DNA of 33,283 bases. Origin: Spirochaetales bacterium Spiro_04. GTDB taxonomy: Bacteria; Spirochaetota; Spirochaetia; Sphaerochaetales; Sphaerochaetaceae. The notes under the pieces are model-generated. The model saw nothing but the letters and a program-made list of their open reading frames with translations. It was not told the DNA's origin and searched no databases. The stretch spans positions 1 through 33,283 of the forward strand of contig LVBF01000014.1 of NCBI GenBank assembly GCA_001604325.1. The letters run 5' to 3'. A program made the translations under genes and the position numbers. Below are positions 14,329 through 22,491 of the stretch, piece by piece (position 1 is the stretch's first letter; each line of letters begins with the position of its first letter).

Positions 14329-15244
14329 CCCGTTCGATTCGATCATCTTCCTATTCGGCCCCACCGGGGTTGGAAAGACCGACTTGTTGACAAACCTCGA
14401 TCCGTCGAGGTTTGCCGTCGTCAACGCCGACTCGATCCAAGTCTACCGTCATCTCGACATCGGCAGCGCCAAGGCGTCGAAGGAGCTGCAGAGCCGGATC
14501 GAACACCATCTCATCGACATCCGCGAGCCGAACACGCAGTTCACCGTCGCCGACTTCATCGAGGAGGCGGACACGGCGATCCGCTCCATCGCGTCGCGCG
14601 GCAAGGTCCCCATCATCACGGGGGGGACGGCCTTCTACTTCAAGCACTTCCTCTACGGCCTCTCCGAGGCCCCGGCCAGCGATGAGGCGACCCGGGCCCG
14701 GGTCCAGGCCCTCATCGATGAGAAGGGGCGCGCCTGGGCCCACGCCTACCTCTGTGAGGTCGATCCGGCAAGCGGGTCGCGGATCCACATCAACGACAGC
14801 TACCGCATCAGCCGGGCCCTTGAGGTCTGGCAGCAGAGCGGACGCCCCCTCTCCTCCTTCGACCTGCCCACCACGGCGCGCCGGGGGATGAAACCGCTGA
14901 TCATCGCGCTCATGCGGGAACAAGAGGAGCTGCACCGGCGGATTCGGGAGCGGGTTGACCAGATGTTCAGGGAGGGGCTTGAGGATGAGATCCGACGCCT
15001 CGTGGCCATGGGGGCACAGCGTAGCTGGCCGGCCCTGGTCGGCATCGGCTACCGCGAGTTCTTCACCGCCCTCGCCACCGGCGAGTACACCCGGACCATG
15101 GTGGGGGAAGAGATCGTGAGAAACAGCCGCGCCTATGCCAAGCGCCAGCTGACCTTCTTCAAGAGCTTTGCCGATGCCCAGTGGTTCAATGCATCACAAA
15201 CGGATGCCATCACCGCTACAATAGAGTCGTACGTGTGTAGGTAG
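14252..15244 (+). CDS. miaA: tRNA dimethylallyltransferase
   Basis: Adds an isopentenyl group from DMAPP to A37 of tRNAs that read codons starting with U. The P-loop is GPTGVGKT (36-43), followed by NADSIQVYRHLDIGSAK, HHLIDIREP, IITGGTAFYFKHFLYG and, near the end, GIGYREFF plus RNSRAYAKRQLTFFK, all MiaA signatures. The start is uncertain: no start codon lies close to the usual N-terminus (SIIFLFGPTG). ATG 14252, with GAGGAG just upstream, gives 330 residues and a roughly 30-residue extension. GTG 14294 is an alternative without a Shine-Dalgarno. Both begin inside rpoZ. The stop lies inside the convergent gene at 15216, a 29-base tail overlap. Confidence 0.94.
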   Translation: MARLSVKSSPERLQVKSSSILQTTSDPFDSIIFLFGPTGVGKTDLLTNLDPSRFAVVNADSIQVYRHLDIGSAKASKELQSRIEHHLIDIREPNTQFTVADFIEEADTAIRSIASRGKVPIITGGTAFYFKHFLYGLSEAPASDEATRARVQALIDEKGRAWAHAYLCEVDPASGSRIHINDSYRISRALEVWQQSGRPLSSFDLPTTARRGMKPLIIALMREQEELHRRIRERVDQMFREGLEDEIRRLVAMGAQRSWPALVGIGYREFFTALATGEYTRTMVGEEIVRNSRAYAKRQLTFFKSFADAQWFNASQTDAITATIESYVCR

Positions 15245-16658
15245 CCACCTCGATGCGGCGCATATTGGCAATCTCCGGCGCTGAGATTTGTGTGATCTCA
15301 TACCACCCCTTCTTTCCCATCTCGATGGAGAAGCGCTGGACCATGTCGTAGGCGTAGACCGCCATCGGTCCCTCCTCCGTCTCCCCCTCATAGTTGTACG
15401 GCGCCCAGTAGGTGGAATGTACTATGAAGGAGTGCTCATCGAGGCGCTCTATGGCCACATCGCTGACGCCGTAGATGAACGCCCCCTCCAGGATGGGCGG
15501 CATACCCTCCTCGATCCACTGCACCGGGTCGACCTGCACGTTGATGGACTCATAGGCCTGTCTCGTCTGTCGGGTGACGAAGAGGTTGGTCACCTCCATC
15601 GTCGATGGATTCTTCACCTTGCGCGCCAGCGCGGCGTCCATCTTTTGGATGTCCAGCTCATTCTGCGCCGCATAGTACGCCTTGATGATCTCCTCTTGGT
15701 CGAAGGTCGCGGTGTAGGGAGGGGCCAGGCTCTCTTTGACCCGGCCGACGACGAAGGAGGTGACCAAGGCGAGGGAGAGGGCGACGGTGATGATGATCCA
15801 TCCGAACTTGCGCCAGAAAATCTTGGCATTGGCCCGCGTTGCCTGACGCTGGGCAAACTCCGCGGCCTTGGGGGAGGCGAGGCGCGCTTCCTCACTCATG
15901 ACCTGCGCTACCGCTTCCAGGTTCCAGACGAGCTCCTCGCTCTGTTCGAGAAAGGCGGAGAGGGCCTTGTGGGGGAGCTTGTTGCCCGACGCCTCGCGCA
16001 TCTTTGCCAAGCTCATCGAGAGCGTCTCGTCGATGAAGGAGACGGTTCGTTCATCAAGCCCGGTCTCGATCATGGAGAGCGGAAGGTGGCGGAAGCCATC
16101 CTCCCGGCTGTTGCGGTCAGCGAAGGGAGGGGTCCCCACCGCACTGTAGTAGAGGAGGCTGGTCATCTGGTCGATGAGGGAGAAGGGGGCGTGGACGGTG
16201 TGGTGCACCCAGCAGGCGATGTTCAGGTAGCGCTCCTCGTCGCTGCTCACCGAGGAGAAGAGGTCGCCGATATCCTGGCTCATGATGAGGATCTCCCCCT
16301 CATCGGTCACCCAGAGGCGCCAGAGGGGGATGATGCCGCTGCTGAGGTCGAGGAAGGCGGCATCACAGCGGAGCAACGCTTCGGCGAGGCGCCGAACCAG
16401 CGTGAGCGCCTCATCTCTGAGCGTGGTCGAGAGCTGGCTCAGCGGCGTGATGGAGAGCGCCTCGAACGTCAGCACCCGCGTCCCTTCGAACAGTGAGAGG
16501 CTCTTCCAGTACCACCGGGTGAGGTGTTCTCCGTCCCAGAGGTAGCCGGGTTGTTTCTCCCCGCTCACGAGGTAGGAGGGCAACTGGGCCTCCTGGCTGG
16601 CGATGGTGATGGCAGAGAGGGGGGTGCCGTCGATGGTGAGGGAAAAACTTCTATTCAT
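15216..16658 (-). CDS. Membrane protein with a pseudokinase-like cytoplasmic domain and an extracytoplasmic C-terminal domain
   Basis: No named family recognised. The 480-residue protein has one clear membrane span at about 286-305 (FGWIIITVALSLALVTSFVV) after a basic stretch, so residues 1-280 should be cytoplasmic and 310-480 outside. The N-terminal part looks like a protein-kinase fold without catalytic residues: WVTDEGEILIMSQDIGDLF (116-134) aligns with the N-x-x-x-DGxVxLxDFG segment, and SLLYYSAVGTPPFAD (167-181) with the helix F/GxPPF region. HRD and DFG are absent. The outer part (ATFDQEEIIKAYYAAQNELD onward) resembles NTF2-like folds, a weaker guess. It is the last gene of the folC operon, overlapping the MEMO-like gene by four bases and miaA convergently by 29. 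Confidence 0.7.
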   Translation of the reverse strand: MNRSFSLTIDGTPLSAITIASQEAQLPSYLVSGEKQPGYLWDGEHLTRWYWKSLSLFEGTRVLTFEALSITPLSQLSTTLRDEALTLVRRLAEALLRCDAAFLDLSSGIIPLWRLWVTDEGEILIMSQDIGDLFSSVSSDEERYLNIACWVHHTVHAPFSLIDQMTSLLYYSAVGTPPFADRNSREDGFRHLPLSMIETGLDERTVSFIDETLSMSLAKMREASGNKLPHKALSAFLEQSEELVWNLEAVAQVMSEEARLASPKAAEFAQRQATRANAKIFWRKFGWIIITVALSLALVTSFVVGRVKESLAPPYTATFDQEEIIKAYYAAQNELDIQKMDAALARKVKNPSTMEVTNLFVTRQTRQAYESINVQVDPVQWIEEGMPPILEGAFIYGVSDVAIERLDEHSFIVHSTYWAPYNYEGETEEGPMAVYAYDMVQRFSIEMGKKGWYEITQISAPEIANMRRIEVATYTRTTLL

Positions 16659-17464
16659 GACTCCTCCAGGAGGGCGGTGATATGCCAGACATGTCGCTCC
16701 TCTATGTCAAGGGAGCTGGGGATCTCATCATAGATGACGCGCTCACACATCTGGGCGATGATCCTCCACCGGGCGTCGCCTGCCCACTGCTGACGGGCGA
16801 GGGCGGCCAACGCGCTCTGGTTGCAGGCGCTGAGGGGGGCGTGCCCACCCGTCACAGGCGCAGTCAGAGAGGTGCGGAAGGCGATGGCGTCCGCTTCGGC
16901 CTTGGGGGAGGGCAACGGTTCGTTGGCATTGGATGTGACGATATAGAGCGCTGATGGCCAGAGACTATGGATCTGCGCAAGGAGGGACGCGTAGAGGAGG
17001 CGATGCTCGCCGGTCAACTCACTGGAGAGGATCGGGAGGATGGGGACATCCGGGTGGTAGGATGCGATGAGGGGCATGAGGAGCTCCCAGGAGCTCTCGT
17101 CCTCAAACGGCGTATCGGAGACGGTGAGGGGGAAGCGGGAAGCGAGGTGGGCGCGCACGTCAGTGGCGAATGGGATGGTGGTGTTGCCCACGGCGAGTGC
17201 ATCGCTCTTGGGAACCATCACCGGGAGGTTCTTCCCCACCCCGTGGTAGGGTGCGAGGAGGACGATGAGGGGGGCCTCGAGGCCCCTGGTATGGGCGAGG
17301 CCGTGGTGCAACAGCGGCAGGCAATGGGACCAGGCGGCGTGGGGCAACAGGAGGGCTTTGGGGAAACGGCACTCGATGCGCTCCATCGGCGCGGCCTCAC
17401 TGGCAAGGGAGGAGGGGTCTTGGGGGTAGTAGAGGCCGCTGTGGCCAGCGCTACAAATCGTCAT
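16655..17464 (-). CDS. MEMO1-family protein (AmmeMemoRadiSam system protein B-like)
   Basis: A 269-residue member of the MEMO family, proteins with a dioxygenase-like fold that bind a metal. The N-terminus SAGHSGLYYPQDPSSL has the family G-x-Y-P pattern. PHAAWSHC gives H42, APYHGVG gives H74, and PLSACNQSALAAL gives C213, which correspond by position to the metal ligands His49, His81 and Cys244 of human MEMO1. The middle EHSLE-type motif is degenerate (DESSWELLMP). Usual partners (AMMECR1-like protein A and the radical SAM protein) are not nearby. It is flanked in the operon by rqcH and the pseudokinase-like gene, with 14- and 4-base overlaps. Substrate unknown. Confidence 0.8.
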   Translation of the reverse strand: MTICSAGHSGLYYPQDPSSLASEAAPMERIECRFPKALLLPHAAWSHCLPLLHHGLAHTRGLEAPLIVLLAPYHGVGKNLPVMVPKSDALAVGNTTIPFATDVRAHLASRFPLTVSDTPFEDESSWELLMPLIASYHPDVPILPILSSELTGEHRLLYASLLAQIHSLWPSALYIVTSNANEPLPSPKAEADAIAFRTSLTAPVTGGHAPLSACNQSALAALARQQWAGDARWRIIAQMCERVIYDEIPSSLDIEERHVWHITALLEES

Positions 17465-18872
17465 ATGGTAAAAGTAACTGTCTTAGCCGCCCTTCGTCCA
17501 GTACCACTGAAAGATTCTTTTCTTGGGTGGGGAGCACCAAGCCCTGCGGGCCCCCCTTCGCGCGCCGCAAATACTTGACCTGCGTGTAGTAGAGTTCAGC
17601 CTTTCCTTCCTTGCGTGCCTTGCTGTAGTGGATGGCGAGCGTCGCCGCATCGAGCAGGACCTCGAGCGGTACGCTCTTGCCCCTGATGTCCTTGATGAAG
17701 ACGTAGCCGCCGCTGTAGTCACGGGTGTGCATCCACCAGTCATTGCCCCGGGTGTGGCGGCGCAACAGCTCGTCGTTCTCCTTTGCGTTGCGTCCGACCA
17801 GGAGGGTGAAGGCACCGCTTCGGATGACGAGTCCCGGGCTCTTCGGCCCCGGGGGAGGGGCTTTGGCCGTCCCCTCACTCGCTCTCTTGAGGTCGGCGAT
17901 CCAGGCAGAGTGATCATTGTGGGGGCACAGGAGCTCCTCGAGCTGCTTGATGCGGACAGCAAGCTCTTCCTCTAGGCGGGCGAGCTTGCCGAGGGCGTGT
18001 TCAGAGGCCCCTTTTGCTTTTTGGTAGCGCTCATAGGCGCGCTGGATCTGTGCCCGCCCCTTGAGACGGCTGTCCAGGGCGATGGTGAGCATCGCGTTGG
18101 TCTTCCAGTCGAAGAGCTCGATCTCATCGGCGTTGTCAGAAAGGAGGTGGGCATTGGCGCTCAGCAGGTCCGCCTCCTTTCTGAGCTGCTCATGATCGGC
18201 GGAAGCCTCGAGGCTCTTTTTTTGGCTCGCGATGGAGGCCCTGAGGCCTTCGATCTCGCGCTCGCCTCGAGTGCGTACCACACGCAAGAGCTCGTCAAGG
18301 TCGGCTGCGCTGCTCTCCCGGCTGTACTCGGCCTCGATCTGGCGATTGAACGAGCCCTCGGTCCGTGCTCGTATGGTGAAGGGCTTGCCCTCCTCCGTCC
18401 GCTCCGGTCCTGGATCGAAGGGCGCCCCGCTGACCTCGCCGCGGCGGGGGCGGCGGAGGAGCAGGTCAAGGATGATGAGGTGCTCGTCGGTGACGATGAT
18501 ATTGGCCCCGCTGCCGCTGTAGAGGCGGATGAAGAGGAAGAGCGCGGTACCGTGGTTGTCCAGGCTGAGGCGCAATAGGCGGTCGTACGGCGCTTGGTAG
18601 ACCTGGGTGACCCGGCTTCCGATGAGGCGGGCACGGGCGAACTGGATGAAGCGCTGCAGCTTGGCTGTCTTCTCCGTGATGGGAGTGGAGAGGAGGTGGA
18701 GGCGGGAGTGCGGGGTTCCCACCTCGGTATAGAGCGTCCATCGCCCCACTTCCCGATGGTAGAAGTGCCAAGAGAGCGCGTTGAAGTCGTGTTGCACCAC
18801 CGCCTGGAGCACACTGCCCTCAAGCGGCAGCTCGCTGAGGATCAGGGCGATTTCACGCCAGTTGAGGCTCAC
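17451..18872 (-). CDS. rqcH: NFACT-family protein, Rqc2/RqcH homologue
   Basis: NFACT proteins bind stalled large ribosomal subunits and, as RqcH in bacteria, recruit tRNA-Ala to add C-terminal alanine tails to stuck nascent chains. The N-terminal NFACT-N domain runs to about residue 190 (for example LIGSRVTQVYQAPYDRLLRL), a long charged coiled coil follows (about 230-350), and the C-terminal NFACT-R domain reads LLVGRNAKENDELL, GNDWWMHTRDYSGGYVFIKD. GTG 18872 (VSLNWREIALIL) has GGGAGG at six bases and gives 473 residues; the ORF-track start (18950) reaches deep into folC. It overlaps folC by 20 bases. The length is shorter than Bacillus RqcH (about 570). Confidence 0.9.
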   Translation of the reverse strand: MSLNWREIALILSELPLEGSVLQAVVQHDFNALSWHFYHREVGRWTLYTEVGTPHSRLHLLSTPITEKTAKLQRFIQFARARLIGSRVTQVYQAPYDRLLRLSLDNHGTALFLFIRLYSGSGANIIVTDEHLIILDLLLRRPRRGEVSGAPFDPGPERTEEGKPFTIRARTEGSFNRQIEAEYSRESSAADLDELLRVVRTRGEREIEGLRASIASQKKSLEASADHEQLRKEADLLSANAHLLSDNADEIELFDWKTNAMLTIALDSRLKGRAQIQRAYERYQKAKGASEHALGKLARLEEELAVRIKQLEELLCPHNDHSAWIADLKRASEGTAKAPPPGPKSPGLVIRSGAFTLLVGRNAKENDELLRRHTRGNDWWMHTRDYSGGYVFIKDIRGKSVPLEVLLDAATLAIHYSKARKEGKAELYYTQVKYLRRAKGGPQGLVLPTQEKNLSVVLDEGRLRQLLLPYDDL

Positions 18873-20208
18873 CTCGTCCCTCCCGCGCCTCGAAGGCCTC
18901 CTTGATGCCCCCGGCAAGGTAGAACGATCCACAGACCAGGATCGCTCCATCCTCTCTCGTCATGGAGAGGGCCGCATCGAGGGCCGCGCTATTCTCCTCG
19001 ATGAGGAGGATGGTCTGATCCGGCTCCGCCATGGAGTCGAAGAGCGCCTTGAGGCGTCCCAGGTCGCTTTTCTTGTAGGTGCCCGGCCGCGATACGATGA
19101 CCCGGTTGGTGTGGTCGAGTACCGTGCGCACCATGTGTTCGTGGTCCTTGTCCTCAAGCGCCCCGTAGATGATGGTGATCTGCTCCTTCTCATAGAGCGT
19201 GGCGAACGAGCACAGCAGGGCCGAGAGGGAGTGGTAGGTGTGGGCCCCGTCGACGTAGAGGTCGGGCTTTGTCGCCAGCCTCTGGAAGCGTCCGGGGATG
19301 GTGTTGGCACAGAAGGCGGTGAGAATATGCTCCTCATAGAGGCCGAGGGTGCGCAGGGTGAGCAGGGCGAGGGCACTGTTCTGCGCCTGCACGCCGCCGC
19401 GCATCAAGAGGAGCAGGTGCTCCTCCCTCCCATCGGCCCAGCGGTAGGTGACCTCCTCGCCCTCGCATGTGGTGATGCTCGTGAGGGCGGTGAGGGCGCC
19501 GTCGAGGCGATGGACGGGGGCATGCATGCGCTCGGCCTCGTCAAGGAAGGTGTCCATCACCACCGGCTCCTGGTAGCCGATGAAGACCGGTACCCCCTCC
19601 TTGATGATCTTGCTCTTCTCAGCGGCGATCTGGGCGAGGGTGGTGCCGAGGATCCGGGTGTGTTCCAGTTCGATGGGGCAGAGGAGGACCGCCTCGGGGA
19701 CGATGGTGTTGGTGGCGTCGAGCCGGCCGCCGAGGCCGGTCTCGATGACCGCCCAGGTGCAGCCGCTTCTCGAGAAGAGTAGGTACGCATAGGCGCAGAA
19801 GAGCTCGAAGGTGGTGGGCGCCGTTGGCCCCCACTCATCGATGAAGGTGAAATCCTGTAGCGCTTCGATGAGGTGGTTGCCCACCTCGACCAGCAGTGGT
19901 TCATCAAAGAAGCGTCCGGCGAGGGTGAAGCGCTCACGGTAGTCACTGAGGTGGGGGGAGAGGAAGAGTCCGGTCTTGTATCCGAGTGCGGTCAAGGCGG
20001 TGGCCAGATAGCTGGCCGTCGACCCTTTGCCCTTGCTGCCGGCGAGGTGGATCGTTTTGAACTCCCGTTCAGGGTTGCCGAGGTGTTCGAGGAGTTTTCC
20101 CATGCGGTCGAGACGGTAGGTTCGGGTGGTGTAGTGGTCGGTCTGCTTCTCCAGATTGGTGAAGCGTTCCATGTAGGCAATCATCTCAGAAAACTTGGTT
20201 ATGGGCAT
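18853..20208 (-). CDS. folC: Folylpolyglutamate synthase / dihydrofolate synthase
   Basis: Adds glutamate to dihydropteroate and/or folates, keeping folate cofactors in the cell. It is a Mur-ligase relative: P-loop GSKGKGST (57-64), then LFLSPHLSDYRERF, the family folate-loop region, and ETGLGGRLDATNTI with the metal-binding residues. Length 451 is normal. The upstream leader is short (about 14 bases) with CGAGGTT as a modest Shine-Dalgarno. It leads the folC-rqcH-MEMO-pseudokinase operon. Whether both activities are present cannot be read. Confidence 0.93.
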   Translation of the reverse strand: MPITKFSEMIAYMERFTNLEKQTDHYTTRTYRLDRMGKLLEHLGNPEREFKTIHLAGSKGKGSTASYLATALTALGYKTGLFLSPHLSDYRERFTLAGRFFDEPLLVEVGNHLIEALQDFTFIDEWGPTAPTTFELFCAYAYLLFSRSGCTWAVIETGLGGRLDATNTIVPEAVLLCPIELEHTRILGTTLAQIAAEKSKIIKEGVPVFIGYQEPVVMDTFLDEAERMHAPVHRLDGALTALTSITTCEGEEVTYRWADGREEHLLLLMRGGVQAQNSALALLTLRTLGLYEEHILTAFCANTIPGRFQRLATKPDLYVDGAHTYHSLSALLCSFATLYEKEQITIIYGALEDKDHEHMVRTVLDHTNRVIVSRPGTYKKSDLGRLKALFDSMAEPDQTILLIEENSAALDAALSMTREDGAILVCGSFYLAGGIKEAFEAREGRGEPQLA

Positions 20209-20228
20209 ACAATTGAACCTCGCTCAAC

Positions 20229-20257
20229 ACTGTAGATGCTCCGTCTTTTTTGGTCAA
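20229..20257 (-). promoter_or_regulatory. Promoter for the folC operon
   Basis: On the minus strand TTGACC and TACAGT are separated by 17 bases, predicting a start near 20222 and a 14-base leader before folC. Good match to sigma-70 consensus. Confidence 0.7.
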
Positions 20258-20311
20258 CGGAGATAAACTACCTTACACTTATACGGAATTTGAAATAGTG
20301 TCATGCAAATC

Positions 20312-20340
20312 TTGATTAACTCGTTGTTCCGCCGTATAGT
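20312..20340 (+). promoter_or_regulatory. Promoter for the acyl-CoA synthetase-yhbY operon
   Basis: TTGATT and TATAGT with a 17-base spacer predict a start near 20347, 25 bases before ATG 20372. The ORF-track extension (20303) overlaps this promoter, which argues for the later start. Confidence 0.72.
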
Positions 20341-20371
20341 TGGCACAGACTGTCCGCGTGAGGAGGCCGAT

Positions 20372-22111
20372 ATGGCACAAAAAAAAGATGCAGGGAAACC
20401 ATGGGATTTCCTTGATGAATACCGTGGGAAGATGTTCGAAGGGCAGTGGCCGAATCTCGTGCAGATGTTTGAGATCTCAGTCAAGCGGTATCCGGACAAC
20501 CGTTGTTTTGTCTCCTTCACGCCAGAGAAGCAGATCCTCACCTACACCGAGGTCAAGAAGCAGGTCATCACCCTTGCCGACTACCTGGTCTCCAAAGGGA
20601 TCACAGAGGGGGACAAGGTTGCCCTCAGCGGCAAGAACAGCCCAGAGTGGGGCATTGCGTACCTCGCCACCCTCTACGCCGGTGCGATCATCGTTCCCCT
20701 CGATTCGACCCTGAACAACACCGACATGGCCAAGCTGATGAAGTTCGCCGAAGTCAAGATGTTCTTCGCCGACAAGGATCGGCTGAAGGAGTTTGATGAG
20801 AAGAATGAGTTGGCCCTTGAAGAACGCATCTGTCTCGAGAAGGGATCACCATACCCCTTCCTCCTCGATTTGAAAGCGCCCAAACAGAAGAGGCGGATGC
20901 CCGACGCCGAGGAGACGGCGGCGATTCTCTTCACCAGCGGCACCACCGGCACCCCGAAGGGAGTGGTGCTCAGCCACCGCAACTTCGTCAGCGACTGTTA
21001 CCTCGCCCAGGGCAACATGTGGATCTACGACACCGACGTCTTCTACGCGATCCTGCCGCTGCACCACAGCTACTCGATGATGGCCGTCTTCATCGAGGGC
21101 CTCAGTGTCGGTGCTGCGATTGTCTTCGGCAAGAAACTGGTCATCAGCCAGGTCTTCAAGGAGATGCGGGAGGGTGAGGTGACGATGTTCCTCGCAGTCC
21201 CGATGCTCTTCAACAAGATGATCGGGGCCCTCATGGACGGGGTGCGCAAGAAGGGCATCATCGTCTACGGCCTCATCCGGGGCATGATGGGCATCTCCGG
21301 CTTCATCAAGAAGGTCTTCAAGGTCAATATCGGCAAGAAGATGTTCGGCTTCCTGCTGAAGAACCTCTCGCTTGAACACAACCGGATCTGCATCAGCGGC
21401 GGAGGCCCGCTGCCGGCCTCGACGTTCAAGATGTTCAACGAGCTCGGCATCGACTTCGTCCAGGGATACGGCCTCACCGAGACGAGCCCGATCACCCACC
21501 TCAACCCCGTCGAGGCGTATATCGAGACCTCGGTGGGCAAGCGGGTCCCCGGGACGGAGGTAAAGATCGTCGATCCGGACAGCGATGGCAACGGCATCAT
21601 CCACATCAAGGGACCGATGGTGATGCAGGGCTACTACAAGAACCCCGAGGCGACCGCCGAGGTGCTCGAGGACGGCTGGCTCAACACCGGAGACGTGGGG
21701 TATCAGGACAGCGAGGGCTACCTCTACCTCACCGGTCGGGCGAAGAACCTCATCGTCACCGAGGGAGGCAAGAACGTCTTCCCCGAGGAGATCGAGGATC
21801 ACTTCCAGCTCTACGGCGAGATCGAGGCAATCTGTGTACTCGGCTACATCGTCGACAAGAAGTCCCACAGCGAAGGGATTCGCGCCCTGATTCATCCCAC
21901 CCAAGCGTACCGCGACCAGATGGAGAAGGAGCACGGCGAGGCGGCTCAGGCCAAGATCACCGAGCGCATGGAAGAGATTGTCACCGAGGTGAACCGCAAG
22001 TTGCAGTCCTACAAGAAGATTACCCGCACCACGGTGATCGACGAACCGCTTGAGATGACCAGCACCAAGAAGGTCAAACGCTATCTCGTGGCCCAGAAGT
22101 ACAAGGATTGA
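20372..22111 (+). CDS. Long-chain fatty acid--CoA ligase (AMP-forming)
   Basis: Activates fatty acids to acyl-CoA through an acyl-AMP intermediate; probably on the inner face of the membrane. The AMP-binding core is ILFTSGTTGTPKGVVLSH (from 185), with GYGLTETSP in the middle and the adenylation hinge TGDVGYQDSEGYLYLTGRAKNLI. The C-terminal subdomain ends MTSTKKVKRYLV, which supplies the catalytic lysine region. ATG 20372 with GAGGAGG five bases upstream gives 579 residues. It is followed directly by yhbY with a one-base overlap between its stop (TGA) and a potential ATG. Chain-length preference is unknown; it could serve exogenous fatty acid uptake, as spirochaetes often lack full fatty acid synthesis. 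Confidence 0.9.
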   Translation: MAQKKDAGKPWDFLDEYRGKMFEGQWPNLVQMFEISVKRYPDNRCFVSFTPEKQILTYTEVKKQVITLADYLVSKGITEGDKVALSGKNSPEWGIAYLATLYAGAIIVPLDSTLNNTDMAKLMKFAEVKMFFADKDRLKEFDEKNELALEERICLEKGSPYPFLLDLKAPKQKRRMPDAEETAAILFTSGTTGTPKGVVLSHRNFVSDCYLAQGNMWIYDTDVFYAILPLHHSYSMMAVFIEGLSVGAAIVFGKKLVISQVFKEMREGEVTMFLAVPMLFNKMIGALMDGVRKKGIIVYGLIRGMMGISGFIKKVFKVNIGKKMFGFLLKNLSLEHNRICISGGGPLPASTFKMFNELGIDFVQGYGLTETSPITHLNPVEAYIETSVGKRVPGTEVKIVDPDSDGNGIIHIKGPMVMQGYYKNPEATAEVLEDGWLNTGDVGYQDSEGYLYLTGRAKNLIVTEGGKNVFPEEIEDHFQLYGEIEAICVLGYIVDKKSHSEGIRALIHPTQAYRDQMEKEHGEAAQAKITERMEEIVTEVNRKLQSYKKITRTTVIDEPLEMTSTKKVKRYLVAQKYKD

Positions 22112-22113
22112 TG

Positions 22114-22410
22114 ATGAACAGCAAGACGCGTGCATACCTCAAGAGCATCGCCCACCCGATTAAGCCGACCGTCATGGTCGGCAAAGGCGGGGTGGACGGG
22201 CGCATCTACGCAAGCCTGGAGGAGTCGCTTGCCAGCCACGAGCTGGTGAAGGTGAAGTTCCAGGCCCAGAAGGACCAGATCCGTCCCCTCAGTGAGGATC
22301 TGGCCCGCAATTCGAAGAGCGAGTTGGTCTCCATCATCGGCTTCGTCGCTACCTTCTATCGCCCCAGCGAGGAGCGTTTGATCGTGATCCCCCGCGATCT
22401 GCTCGCCTAA
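22114..22410 (+). CDS. yhbY: YhbY-type CRM-domain RNA-binding protein (ribosome assembly)
   Basis: A single CRM domain of 98 residues, a family bound to pre-50S ribosomes. The sequence TRAYLKSIAHPIKPTVMVGKGGV near the N-terminus and ELVKVKF followed by LVSIIGFVATFYRP are characteristic. Three in-frame starts are possible (TTG 22108, ATG 22111, ATG 22114); ATG 22114 gives the best spacing from AAGGA (six bases) and the usual N-terminus. It is co-transcribed with the acyl-CoA synthetase and ends at a strong terminator. Confidence 0.92.
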   Translation: MNSKTRAYLKSIAHPIKPTVMVGKGGVDGRIYASLEESLASHELVKVKFQAQKDQIRPLSEDLARNSKSELVSIIGFVATFYRPSEERLIVIPRDLLA

Positions 22411-22412
22411 AC

Positions 22413-22434
22413 AAAAACCTCCCGATACGGGAGG
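22413..22434 (-). terminator. Intrinsic terminator for the hexosaminidase transcript
   Basis: CCTCCCG (22418-22424) pairs with CGGGAGG (22428-22434). On the minus strand the stem is followed by TTTTTGTTT, so it ends transcription coming from the hexosaminidase gene. Confidence 0.85.
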
Positions 22435-22447
22435 CCTGGGAGAGTAC

Positions 22448-22485
22448 ATCCACCAGGAAGTGAAGAGACTTCCCGGTGGATTTTT
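22448..22485 (+). terminator. Intrinsic terminator for the acyl-CoA synthetase-yhbY operon
   Basis: ATCCACC (22448-22454) pairs with GGTGGAT (22475-22481), and inside it GGAAGT pairs with ACTTCC around GAAGAG, with one mismatch between the two stems. Four T residues and CATT follow. This 34-base stem-loop is a strong plus-strand terminator, next to the oppositely directed one at 22413. Confidence 0.9.
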
Positions 22486-22491
22486 CATTGC

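Noticed and set aside
15288-16496. 402-residue plus-strand ORF opposite the membrane protein
   Set aside because: The minus-strand frame has a clean transmembrane helix and operon overlaps; this frame has neither.
20846-22135. 429-residue minus-strand ORF opposite the acyl-CoA synthetase
   Set aside because: Antisense frame rich in H, D and V repeats; the plus strand has all AMP-ligase motifs.
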